From Alphaproteobacteria bacterium (GTDB lineage Bacteria > Pseudomonadota > Alphaproteobacteria > Micavibrionales > Micavibrionaceae): DNA of 6,187 nucleotides. A program made the position numbers and the translations under genes. The stretch spans positions 1 to 6,187 of the forward strand of contig JAUICS010000089.1 of the NCBI GenBank assembly GCA_030427765.1, given 5' to 3'. This document shows, piece by piece, positions 1 to 5,336 of the stretch. Position 1 is the first letter of the stretch; every line of letters begins with the position of its first letter. The notes under the pieces were generated by a model that was given only the letters and a program-made list of their open reading frames with translations, had not been told where the DNA came from and searched no databases.

Positions 1-42
1 TAAACCCGTTGTTTCGGTATCTAAAACAATTTCACGTTTCAT
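1..42 (-). CDS. dnaQ: DNA polymerase III epsilon subunit, N-terminal fragment (truncated by window edge)
   Basis: Only the first 14 codons lie in the window; they read MKREIVLDTETTGL. This is the canonical N-terminus of the 3'-5' proofreading exonuclease subunit of DNA polymerase III. DTETTG is the Exo I motif of the DEDD exonuclease superfamily, carrying the first metal-binding Asp and Glu. Proofreading activity and interaction with the polymerase subunit are inferred from the family, because the rest of the protein is outside the window. The ATG at 42 is preceded by AAGGA with 5-base spacing. The gene lies 57 bases downstream of coaE on the same strand, and the coaE-dnaQ order is common in Alphaproteobacteria, which supports the call despite its shortness. 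A DEDD exonuclease other than DnaQ is possible but unlikely given this context. Confidence 0.88.
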   Translation of the reverse strand, partial: MKREIVLDTETTGL

Positions 43-47
43 AATGT

Positions 48-52
48 TCCTT
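48..52 (-). promoter_or_regulatory. Shine-Dalgarno of dnaQ
   Basis: The minus strand reads AAGGA, separated by ACATT (5 bases) from the dnaQ ATG at 42. This supports the chosen start. No convincing promoter or terminator was seen in the 57 bases between coaE and dnaQ, so dnaQ may be read through from coaE. One GANTC site (85-89) lies in this gap. Confidence 0.6.
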
Positions 53-99
53 TAAAAACTTCGCGCTCAAAACTAAACTGGCGTGAATCAATGCGCATA

Positions 100-699
100 T
101 CAAGCAGCGTGTCGAAGCTTATGCACAAGGGACGTTACTTCACGGTACGTATAGGCACGGCCAAGACCAGTATGAATAACGTACTGGGCGCGGGCGCGTT
201 TTTCAACATCCAGCATCTGCGTCGATAAAATTTTGAAGAACAATTCATCATCTACGTTCGGACGTGATGTCACGCGTTTATATTGAACGAATGGCGGCGC
301 GGTTACGCATATAACATCGTCAACTTTTTGATCGGCATTCGTTTCATACAGCAGCGGAATATCCAGACACACAATGTCTGCACGATACCGTTTTTGCTGC
401 AACAAAAATTCTTTCTGGGATTGCCAGACATATGGATGCAATATGGCCTCAAGACGTTCTTTCTCATCCGCATCGTTAAACACCTTGTCCGCCAAAACGG
501 AACGATCAATTGCATGTTTACGCCCGTTCCAGCAATCGGGAAATACATTCACAACATCGCGTATTGCATCTTTGTTTCTGGTAAGGGATTCACGTACAAC
601 AGTATCGGAATCATGCACGGCAATGTTATGATCCCGTAGCATATTTGCGACCGTTGTCTTACCCATACCAATTGATCCTGTTAACCCAAGTATGCGCAT
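100..699 (-). CDS. coaE: Dephospho-CoA kinase
   Basis: This gene encodes the last step of coenzyme A biosynthesis, the ATP-dependent phosphorylation of the 3'-hydroxyl of dephospho-CoA in the cytoplasm. The 199-residue product matches the usual family length of about 200. The Walker A loop is GSIGMGKT at residues 8-15, right after the typical MRILGLT opening. An Asp pair follows in HDSD (30-32), where the family has its DAD substrate-binding motif. Further on are the LHPYVW segment and the DIPLLYE motif, both typical of CoaE. The C-terminal part keeps the family's R...Q/KRARA-type helix. The ATG start lies 6 bases after the aroE stop, with only a weak ribosome-binding site, so translation is probably coupled to aroE. 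No alternative start fits, because the P-loop follows almost immediately. Confidence 0.96.
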   Translation of the reverse strand: MRILGLTGSIGMGKTTVANMLRDHNIAVHDSDTVVRESLTRNKDAIRDVVNVFPDCWNGRKHAIDRSVLADKVFNDADEKERLEAILHPYVWQSQKEFLLQQKRYRADIVCLDIPLLYETNADQKVDDVICVTAPPFVQYKRVTSRPNVDDELFFKILSTQMLDVEKRARAQYVIHTGLGRAYTYREVTSLVHKLRHAA

Positions 700-705
700 C
701 GTAAA

Positions 706-1518
706 TTATGAATCCAGTATTTTTTGTTGCAGTTCATCTGTTACATCGGGCATGACATCAAACCATATATTGAATGCCTGTGCCGCCTGATACAGCAGCA
801 TACCGATACCCGTTACAAATGGATGTTTATTTTGCCGCGCCTGTTTCAAAAGCGGAGTCATTAACGGCGCATAAACAATATCATTCACGACCGCATGCAG
901 CGGCAAATGTGTTATATTAATGTCCAGATTGGGCTGGCCGGTCATCCCCAGACTTGTTGCGTTGACAAGCAACCGGCACTGCGCAAGAACATCATTCCGT
1001 TTTTGCCATGGCACGGCATCAACATCGAATTCTGCAGCCAGTTTTTCGGCCTTCTCAAACGTACGGTTTACAATCGTGATACCCGCCACATTTTCGGATT
1101 TTAAACCATGAATAATTGCGCGTGATGCACCGCCCGCACCAATCAATACGACATTCTTATTCGTGAAATTATAGCCCGCAATGCCGCGACGAATATTTTC
1201 AAGAAAACCAAATCCATCCGTATTAAATCCGGTCAATTTTCCATCATCGATACGGACCGTATTTACGGCACCGATTACGCGTGCCGTATCATCAATGTCA
1301 TCGCACAAATTCATGATTGTTTCTTTATGCGGGATGGTGATGTTAAATCCGCGATACCCTTTTTCAATGATGTCGTCGACGCCCTGTTTTAAATTGTCAG
1401 GGTGAATGTCGATCGCCGTATATTCCCCGTCAATACCGTGTTTTTTGAACCAGTAATTATGTATCAACGGTGATTTTGAATGTTTAACCGGATGTCCAAT
1501 AACGGCCGTTTTATGCAT
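706..1518 (-). CDS. aroE: Shikimate dehydrogenase (NADP+)
   Basis: This enzyme reduces 3-dehydroshikimate to shikimate with NADPH, the fourth step of the shikimate pathway to aromatic amino acids. With the start chosen here the protein has 270 residues, a normal length. The N-terminal substrate domain shows SKSP (14-17), NITIPHK (59-65, catalytic Lys65), GAVNT (83-87) and GFNTDG (97-102, catalytic Asp101). The nucleotide-binding domain shows GAGGASRA (127-134) and NRT (151-153), the NADP-preferring signature. NATSLGM and the C-terminal GIGMLLYQAAQAF segment complete the fold. An upstream in-frame GTG at 1524 would add two residues, but GGGAGA sits directly against it. The same GGGAGA is 6 bases from the ATG at 1518, so I prefer 1518. 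That ATG overlaps the maf stop in the sequence ATGCATAA. Confidence 0.96.
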   Translation of the reverse strand: MHKTAVIGHPVKHSKSPLIHNYWFKKHGIDGEYTAIDIHPDNLKQGVDDIIEKGYRGFNITIPHKETIMNLCDDIDDTARVIGAVNTVRIDDGKLTGFNTDGFGFLENIRRGIAGYNFTNKNVVLIGAGGASRAIIHGLKSENVAGITIVNRTFEKAEKLAAEFDVDAVPWQKRNDVLAQCRLLVNATSLGMTGQPNLDINITHLPLHAVVNDIVYAPLMTPLLKQARQNKHPFVTGIGMLLYQAAQAFNIWFDVMPDVTDELQQKILDS

Positions 1519-2134
1519 GGGCACTCTCCCGCATATTCGGTAAGATACCGTGTACCGTACGTAGATATTTCAAAAGCGGAAGGAGCGGCATACCAAGTAT
1601 GGTGAAGTAATCACCGTCCACTTTTTCAAACAACCACGATCCGGCATTTTCAAATTCGTACGCGCCTACACACTGCGTTAATGCGTCACCGGCAACATTG
1701 ATGTAGTGATCCAGAAAAACATCTTCCAGATCATGCATTGTTAAATGCGCGCTGCCGTGGTCGGACCACAGTATTTTATTATCCTGTGCAATACACACGG
1801 TTGAGATTAAAGTGTGTTCCTTGCCGGATAATGTTTTTAGTTTCTCTTTTGCGTCGTGTTTCGTTGCGGCCTTTTGATACAGCCTGCCATCACATACCAA
1901 AACCTGATCACCGCCAACAACCATGCGGTCAGGGGTTTTATCCGACACATCAAGTGCTTTTTGCTGCGCCAACTCAACCGCGATATATAGCGGTGATGTT
2001 TCGACGGACACTAAATTTTTTATAATGGAATCTTCATCAAGATTTGATTTCATGACGTCGAATTCAAGACCGGCATGTCGTAACATTGACTGACGTGCCT
2101 GACTACCCGATGCCAAAATCAACTTATTGTGCAT
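1511..2134 (-). CDS. maf: Maf family nucleotide pyrophosphatase
   Basis: Maf proteins hydrolyse non-canonical or modified nucleoside triphosphates to monophosphates, a house-cleaning role; some family members affect septum formation. The 207-residue product opens with MHNKLILASGSQARQ, the Maf N-terminal phosphate-binding loop. It continues with VVGGDQVLVCDG (Asp76 and Gln77 correspond to the conserved catalytic DT/DQ pair) and QKA around Lys88. It ends with GAYEFENAG and GDYFTILGMPLLPLL (174-188), both strongly typical. The loop reads S-Q-A-R where classic members have S-P-R-R, a variant I associate with alphaproteobacterial Maf-like proteins. The exact substrate cannot be told from sequence. 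An in-frame TTG at 2194 would add 20 residues that lie wholly within ppsR and resemble no Maf N-terminus, so the ATG at 2134 is chosen. It overlaps the ppsR stop by 11 bases. Confidence 0.93.
   Translation of the reverse strand: MHNKLILASGSQARQSMLRHAGLEFDVMKSNLDEDSIIKNLVSVETSPLYIAVELAQQKALDVSDKTPDRMVVGGDQVLVCDGRLYQKAATKHDAKEKLKTLSGKEHTLISTVCIAQDNKILWSDHGSAHLTMHDLEDVFLDHYINVAGDALTQCVGAYEFENAGSWLFEKVDGDYFTILGMPLLPLLKYLRTVHGILPNMRESAHA
1525..1530 (-). promoter_or_regulatory. Shine-Dalgarno deciding the aroE start
   Basis: The minus strand reads GGGAGA, then GTGCCC, then the ATG at 1518. The 6-base spacing fits the ATG and leaves no room for initiation at the GTG at 1524. The site lies inside the end of maf. 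Confidence 0.65.
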
Positions 2135-3005
2135 TGTTCTTTTTGGCTTTCCGTTTCTGAAGCAAGAACATGATTTCGGCGGCCGTTTCCTCAACCGACC
2201 GTTTTGTTACATCAATACACGGCCATTTATGTTGCGCACAAAAACGACGACAATCTTTTATTTCTTCTTCGACCTTTTCAATATCCATGTAATCATTTTT
2301 TAGAACTTTACGTCCGTCTTCATCGGCCTTCAATCGTGATTTACGAATGGTCACCAAACGTTCGGCAGATTCCGTCAGACACACAACCATCGGCCCTTCC
2401 ATTTCCGCTATTTTTTTCGGGAATGGCACGCCCGGTGTAAAGGGAACATTGGCCGCACGTATACCGCGCCGCGCAAGGAAAATACATGTTGGCGTTTTGG
2501 ATGTTCGGGATACACCGACCAGAATAACATCAGCGCGCTCAATCCCCTCAAGCGATTGCCCATCATCGTATCGCAGCACAAATTCAACCGCATCCATCCG
2601 TTTGAAATACGCATCGTCAAGCGCATGCTGCAAACCCGGAATTCCTTTCACCGGCAATTCCAAATATGACGACAGTCCTTTAATCAACGGATCAAGCGCA
2701 GGGATACATGGAAGACTTAATGTATCGCATTCTTCTGCCAGCATCAGACGCATGTTGTTATCAACGAATGTAAATACAACCGGACCGGGTTTTTTCTGGA
2801 TAGCATCGACAACGCGCTTTAATTGACGATCATTCCGGACGAGTGGCCAAAACCATTCATGCGGTTCAATATTTCCGAACTGGGCCAGTACGGCACGGAC
2901 CATACCCTGCAACGTTGTTCCCGTAGCATCGGATACAAGATGGATATTAAATTTTCGTGTCTGGAAATCTAATCCCTGTATGTCATTTTCAGCAGTGTCC
3001 GTCAT
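2124..3005 (-). CDS. ppsR: Pyruvate,water/phosphate dikinase regulatory protein (DUF299, bifunctional kinase/phosphorylase)
   Basis: Proteins of this family inactivate PEP synthase or pyruvate phosphate dikinase by ADP-dependent threonine phosphorylation. They reactivate it by phosphate-dependent dephosphorylation, and so set flux between pyruvate and PEP. The 293-residue product has the family's HLVSDATGTT opening near residues 22-31. Its hallmark P-loop, GVSRTSKTPT, is at 164-173, and PFTPGVPFPKK follows at 188-198. The C-terminus (DVTKRSVEETAAEIM) is also typical. Whether the target is PEP synthase or PPDK cannot be read from this window, since neither gene is present; the symbol marks the family. 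It should not be confused with the photosynthesis repressor also called PpsR. This gene is the RP001-type gene that flanks the origin in Caulobacter and Rickettsia. The ATG at 3005 lacks a convincing Shine-Dalgarno. An in-frame stop lies about 20 bases upstream and no other start fits. Confidence 0.94.
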   Translation of the reverse strand: MTDTAENDIQGLDFQTRKFNIHLVSDATGTTLQGMVRAVLAQFGNIEPHEWFWPLVRNDRQLKRVVDAIQKKPGPVVFTFVDNNMRLMLAEECDTLSLPCIPALDPLIKGLSSYLELPVKGIPGLQHALDDAYFKRMDAVEFVLRYDDGQSLEGIERADVILVGVSRTSKTPTCIFLARRGIRAANVPFTPGVPFPKKIAEMEGPMVVCLTESAERLVTIRKSRLKADEDGRKVLKNDYMDIEKVEEEIKDCRRFCAQHKWPCIDVTKRSVEETAAEIMFLLQKRKAKKNNAQ

Positions 3006-3011
3006 ATGGTC

Positions 3012-3040
3012 ACTATAATTTGACTAACGTTGTATTGGAA
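3012..3040 (-). promoter_or_regulatory. Possible promoter of ppsR, giving a leaderless transcript
   Basis: In the 70-base gap between gcrA and ppsR the minus strand has TATAGT at 3017-3012, a 5/6 match to the -10 consensus. It is followed by exactly six bases and then the ppsR ATG. A weak -35-like TTCCAA (3/6) sits 17 bases upstream at 3040-3035. Initiation at the usual distance would fall on the A of the ATG, which agrees with the missing Shine-Dalgarno. The -35 is poor, so read-through from gcrA remains an alternative. Confidence 0.3.
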
Positions 3041-3075
3041 GCAGGGATTGTGCAGTAGCAACAAATAATTACCGC

Positions 3076-3519
3076 TTACGCAATCTTTTCGTCTTCATCC
3101 TCACTGGCGGCAAAACCGTCAACATTCTCCGGCGGCGCAATTTGCTTGGACTTGTTTGCGTGATATGCGGCTTTCGCATGTTCAAGACAATACGGCAAGC
3201 CGGGTACACGGCGATCACCACAAAAATGGAACCCTTTTTCCTTTGGGTCACCATGCGGCCAGCGACACATACTGTCTTTCAAATCTTTTAACTGCAGACC
3301 GCCTTCTTTCGGCTTTTTATTATCCTGGACAATCGGCTTGGCAGGTTTTTTATTCTGCTGAATCGGCGATACGCGTGACGATAAATTCAGGCGATGCGCC
3401 TTTCCAATAACGGCATTACGTGTAACACCATCACCCAATGCTTCTGCGATTTCTTTTGCCGTGCGTCCCTCTCCCCACATTTTTTTCAATAATGAAACAC
3501 GTTCTTCAGTCCAACTCAT
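3076..3519 (-). CDS. gcrA: GcrA cell cycle regulator
   Basis: GcrA is an alphaproteobacterial transcription factor. It binds the housekeeping sigma-70 RNA polymerase and DNA carrying CcrM-methylated GANTC, and activates cell-division and polarity genes. The 147-residue product begins SWTEERVSLLKKMW, the defining GcrA N-terminus. A helix-turn-helix follows at about 17-45 (AKEIAEALG, then VTRNAVIGKAHRL). A K/P/Q-rich linker (about 50-78) leads to the sigma-interacting C-terminal domain with MCRWPHGDP (84-92), FHFCGD and LPYCLEH. Cys85, Cys100, Cys111 and His114 could form a metal site; this is inference. The tail (139-145) is acidic. The ATG at 3519 has a strong GGAGGT 8 bases upstream. The gene is a little shorter than Caulobacter GcrA, mainly in linker and tail. 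It stands alone between two gaps, with DnaA-box and GANTC sequences upstream. Confidence 0.96.
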   Translation of the reverse strand: MSWTEERVSLLKKMWGEGRTAKEIAEALGDGVTRNAVIGKAHRLNLSSRVSPIQQNKKPAKPIVQDNKKPKEGGLQLKDLKDSMCRWPHGDPKEKGFHFCGDRRVPGLPYCLEHAKAAYHANKSKQIAPPENVDGFAASEDEDEKIA

Positions 3520-3527
3520 AAAAAGGT

Positions 3528-3533
3528 ACCTCC
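3528..3533 (-). promoter_or_regulatory. Strong Shine-Dalgarno of gcrA
   Basis: The minus strand reads GGAGGT followed by ACCTTTTT and the ATG at 3519. It is the best ribosome-binding site in the window and indicates efficient, independent initiation, unlike the overlapped neighbours. A TATAAT at 3542-3537 lies just upstream. Transcription started from it would begin inside this site, so I do not call it a promoter. Confidence 0.8.
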
Positions 3534-3563
3534 AAAATTATAAAGAGAGAGACCAACACAAAA

Positions 3564-3572
3564 CAATCCACA
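3564..3572 (+). promoter_or_regulatory. Degenerate DnaA-box-like sequence
   Basis: The plus strand reads CAATCCACA, a 7/9 match to TTATCCACA that keeps the ATCCACA core. Alone it would be weak. It is listed because an exact box and another 7/9 sequence lie in the same non-coding gap. Confidence 0.3.
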
Positions 3573-3585
3573 AGTTATTGAATGT

Positions 3586-3594
3586 ATTGGATAA
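3586..3594 (-). promoter_or_regulatory. Degenerate DnaA-box-like sequence
   Basis: The minus strand reads TTATCCAAT, a 7/9 match to TTATCCACA with the first seven bases identical. It would lie just downstream of the proposed gcrA transcription start near 3602, where bound DnaA could affect initiation or elongation. That effect is inference. Confidence 0.3.
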
Positions 3595-3608
3595 TTTTTG
3601 AAACAATC

Positions 3609-3638
3609 TTTATACAAGCTATCAGATGCGATTCACAA
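3609..3638 (-). promoter_or_regulatory. Candidate sigma-70 promoter of gcrA
   Basis: The minus strand has TTGTGA (3638-3633, 4/6 to TTGACA), an 18-base spacer and TATAAA (3614-3609, 5/6 to TATAAT). The start would be near 3602, leaving a leader of about 83 bases. A GANTC site at 3630-3634 overlaps the downstream edge of the -35. This is a position at which methylation and GcrA can affect promoters in Caulobacter. It is the best paired hexamer combination I found in this gap. Confidence 0.45.
3630..3634. promoter_or_regulatory. GANTC (CcrM-type methylation) site at the gcrA -35 region
   Basis: The plus strand reads GATTC and the minus strand GAATC. It overlaps two bases of the proposed -35 hexamer and the start of the spacer. 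CcrM is not in the window, so methylation is inferred from the presence of GcrA. Confidence 0.45.
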
Positions 3639-3651
3639 TGACCATCAGGGT

Positions 3652-3656
3652 GATTC
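3652..3656. promoter_or_regulatory. GANTC site upstream of gcrA
   Basis: The sequence is GATTC, 14 bases upstream of the proposed -35. It is the second of three such sites within 90 bases. About one site per 256 bases is expected by chance in random sequence. Confidence 0.4.
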
Positions 3657-3669
3657 GATTTTAAATTCC

Positions 3670-3678
3670 TTATCCACA
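3670..3678 (+). promoter_or_regulatory. Consensus DnaA box
   Basis: The plus strand reads TTATCCACA, an exact match to the strong DnaA-box consensus TTATNCACA. It lies in non-coding sequence about 70 bases upstream of the proposed gcrA start and between GANTC sites. DnaA is known to activate gcrA in Caulobacter, so regulation of gcrA is the simplest reading. An origin role is the alternative. Confidence 0.6.
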
Positions 3679-3714
3679 CATTTACATTTTTTGGTCATGT
3701 TCGGCATGGATTTT

Positions 3715-3719
3715 GAATC
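3715..3719. promoter_or_regulatory. GANTC site just downstream of era
   Basis: The sequence is GAATC, five bases beyond the end of the era stop codon and about 115 bases upstream of the proposed gcrA start. It may be fortuitous, but it is the third such site in the gap. Confidence 0.3.
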
Positions 3720-3724
3720 GGATT

Positions 3725-4648
3725 TTACCTCTCCTCGAGACCCCACATGCGGAAGTAAGTGCCCTTTTGATCCCATGCCGGTTTTGCCTTTACCTGAAGA
3801 TGTAAATGCACGCGCGTACCGAATGATTCTTCGAGAACCTTACGCGCCGCTTCGCCAATTTTTTTAATCATCTGCCCGCCCTTACCAATTAAAATCGGTT
3901 TTTGGTTATCGCGCTGAACAATAATGGTCTGGTATATGGTTATCGACCCATTATCATTCTGTGCCAGGCTTTCGGTTTCGACGGTTGTTTTGTGTGGAAT
4001 TTCCTGATGCAGCTTCCGGAATACTTGTTCACGCGTAAATTCGGCAGCCATTAATTTCGCCGGCAAATCAATCATGTCATCTTCGTCATAATGCCAGCAC
4101 CCGTACGGCACATTGTCTGCCAGATAATTTTTTATATCCACAATACCGGATTTTTTAGTTGCCGATATCATAAATGTCGTATCGAAATCATATACGTCAT
4201 TTAGTTCCTGACTGATCGGCAATAGTTTTTCGTTCGGAAGTTTATCGATCTTGTTCAATATAAGCGCACATTTTTTTTGCGACTGGTTTTGAGACTTCAA
4301 ATTTTCAAGAAGGGTTTTGATGTTGTCGAAACTTTTTTCCTTCAGCACATCAACAATTACACACACAACATCCGCATCATGCAGCGCGCCCCATGCGGTG
4401 TTGACCATCGCGTTGTGCAAACGTTCTTTTGATTTGAAAATTCCGGGCGTGTCGATAAGAACAATCTGGCTTGGCCCATGCACAAAAATACCGCGAACCT
4501 TAATACGTGTTGTCTGTGGTTTTGGCGCAACGATTGAAACATGCGCACCCACAAGGGCATTTACCAATGTGGATTTTCCTGCATTCGGCAGGCCAATGAC
4601 CGCAACAAATCCGCATTTCTGGTCTGTACCAACCGTCGCATCATCCAT
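3725..4648 (-). CDS. era: GTPase Era
   Basis: Era is an essential GTPase that binds the 3' end of 16S rRNA and assists 30S subunit maturation. The 307-residue product has all GTPase motifs: G1 GLPNAGKS (19-26), the G2 region PQTTR (44-48), G3 DTPG (66-69), G4 NKID (132-135) and G5 SAT (162-164). The segment DLPAKLMAAEFTREQVF (194-210) marks Era rather than Der or other TRAFAC GTPases. The C-terminal type II KH RNA-binding domain has ILIGKGGQMIKKIG, with GKGG at 255-258. The ATG overlaps the rnc stop in ATGGATGA, so translation is probably coupled; AGAGG lies about 12 bases upstream. Pairing of rnc with era is widely conserved and links rRNA processing to subunit assembly. The often-adjacent recO is absent, and a 205-base gap and gcrA follow instead. 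Confidence 0.97.
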   Translation of the reverse strand: MDDATVGTDQKCGFVAVIGLPNAGKSTLVNALVGAHVSIVAPKPQTTRIKVRGIFVHGPSQIVLIDTPGIFKSKERLHNAMVNTAWGALHDADVVCVIVDVLKEKSFDNIKTLLENLKSQNQSQKKCALILNKIDKLPNEKLLPISQELNDVYDFDTTFMISATKKSGIVDIKNYLADNVPYGCWHYDEDDMIDLPAKLMAAEFTREQVFRKLHQEIPHKTTVETESLAQNDNGSITIYQTIIVQRDNQKPILIGKGGQMIKKIGEAARKVLEESFGTRVHLHLQVKAKPAWDQKGTYFRMWGLEER

Positions 4649-5336
4649 CTTTATTTTTAGCCTCTTTTAACAATATGTCGAGCATGCGGGACGCCGCATT
4701 CTTTTCGGCTTGTCGTTTTGATGCACCGGATGCGATGACCGGTTTGCGCCCGTGTATTTCAACACTTACCTTAAATTCCGGCGCGTGGTCTGGCCCTGTG
4801 CGTGATACAATTGCATAGGCTGGCAGGCCATAACCACGTGCCTGAGTCCATTCCTGCAAATCCGTTTTTGGTTCAACCGGGACGTCAATATCATTCTGCA
4901 CACGGTCACCCCACAGATTTTTTATAAGCTCACTTGCCAGATCAAACCCTTGGTCAAGGTAATAAGCACCCAAAAGCGCCTCTAGCACATCGGCAAGAAT
5001 ATTGTCGTTTTCTTTACCGCCGGACGCTTCCTCGGCATCGGATAAAATAAGGTATTGGCCCAGATTTATTTCACGCGCAATTTCGGCAAGTGTTGAACCC
5101 TGCACCAAACCGGAATGCCGTTTCGCAAGATTACCTTCCGGTTCATCCGGAAATTGCGAGAGCAAGAAACTTGCAATGGCGAGGGAGAGTACACGGTCAC
5201 CAAGAAATTCGAGACGTTCATAATTTTCTGCTTTATCGCTGCTGGAATGCGTCAAGGCTTCTTTTAACACCGATATATCGCGAAAAGATACAGAAAGCTG
5301 CGATTGCAGCTCCCTTAATAAATCATCGTTACTCAT
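4641..5336 (-). CDS. rnc: Ribonuclease III
   Basis: This double-strand-specific endonuclease processes rRNA precursors and structured mRNAs. With the start used here the protein has 231 residues, the usual length. The signature ERLEFLGDRVL is at 40-50. The four catalytic acidic residues, Glu43, Asp47, Asp116 and Glu119, have the same spacing as in E. coli RNase III (4, 69 and 3 residues apart). The C-terminal double-stranded RNA-binding domain runs from PKTDLQEW (157-164) to GASKRQAEKNAASRML (204-219). The start is uncertain. ATG 5336 overlaps the lepB stop (ATGAGTAA) and gives a family-like N-terminus. An upstream ATG at 5366 and GTG at 5375 are in frame and would add 10 or 13 Gln-rich residues. 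None of the three has a good Shine-Dalgarno, which fits coupling to lepB. Confidence 0.96.
   Translation of the reverse strand: MSNDDLLRELQSQLSVSFRDISVLKEALTHSSSDKAENYERLEFLGDRVLSLAIASFLLSQFPDEPEGNLAKRHSGLVQGSTLAEIAREINLGQYLILSDAEEASGGKENDNILADVLEALLGAYYLDQGFDLASELIKNLWGDRVQNDIDVPVEPKTDLQEWTQARGYGLPAYAIVSRTGPDHAPEFKVSVEIHGRKPVIASGASKRQAEKNAASRMLDILLKEAKNKDG

Noticed and set aside
2347..2826. 159-codon open frame on the plus strand
   Set aside because: It is wholly antisense to ppsR, whose P-loop and family motifs are intact. It is a shadow frame with no recognisable domain or ribosome-binding site.
3041..3069. Small hairpin between gcrA and ppsR (TTGTTGC...GCACAA on the minus strand)
   Set aside because: It is a short bulged stem with no T tract; too weak to call a terminator or riboswitch.
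3537..3542. Perfect TATAAT on the minus strand just before gcrA
   Set aside because: A start at the normal distance would fall inside the GGAGGT ribosome-binding site, and only a weak TTGTTT at 18 bases is available as -35. The TATAAA/TTGTGA pair further upstream fits better.
3661..3675. CtrA-type site (TTAA-N7-TTAA) upstream of gcrA
   Set aside because: A single TTAA at 3661-3664 is present but there is no second half-site at the required spacing on either side.
3690..3724. Possible terminator after era (CATG-CCGAA-CATG with a following A-rich stretch on the minus strand)
   Set aside because: The stem is only about 4 base pairs and is followed by A residues rather than a T run, so it is not an intrinsic terminator for this direction.
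3598..3867. 89-codon plus-strand open frame starting in the gap before gcrA
   Set aside because: It begins with TTG and no Shine-Dalgarno, and more than half of it is antisense to the conserved end of era. The product resembles nothing known.
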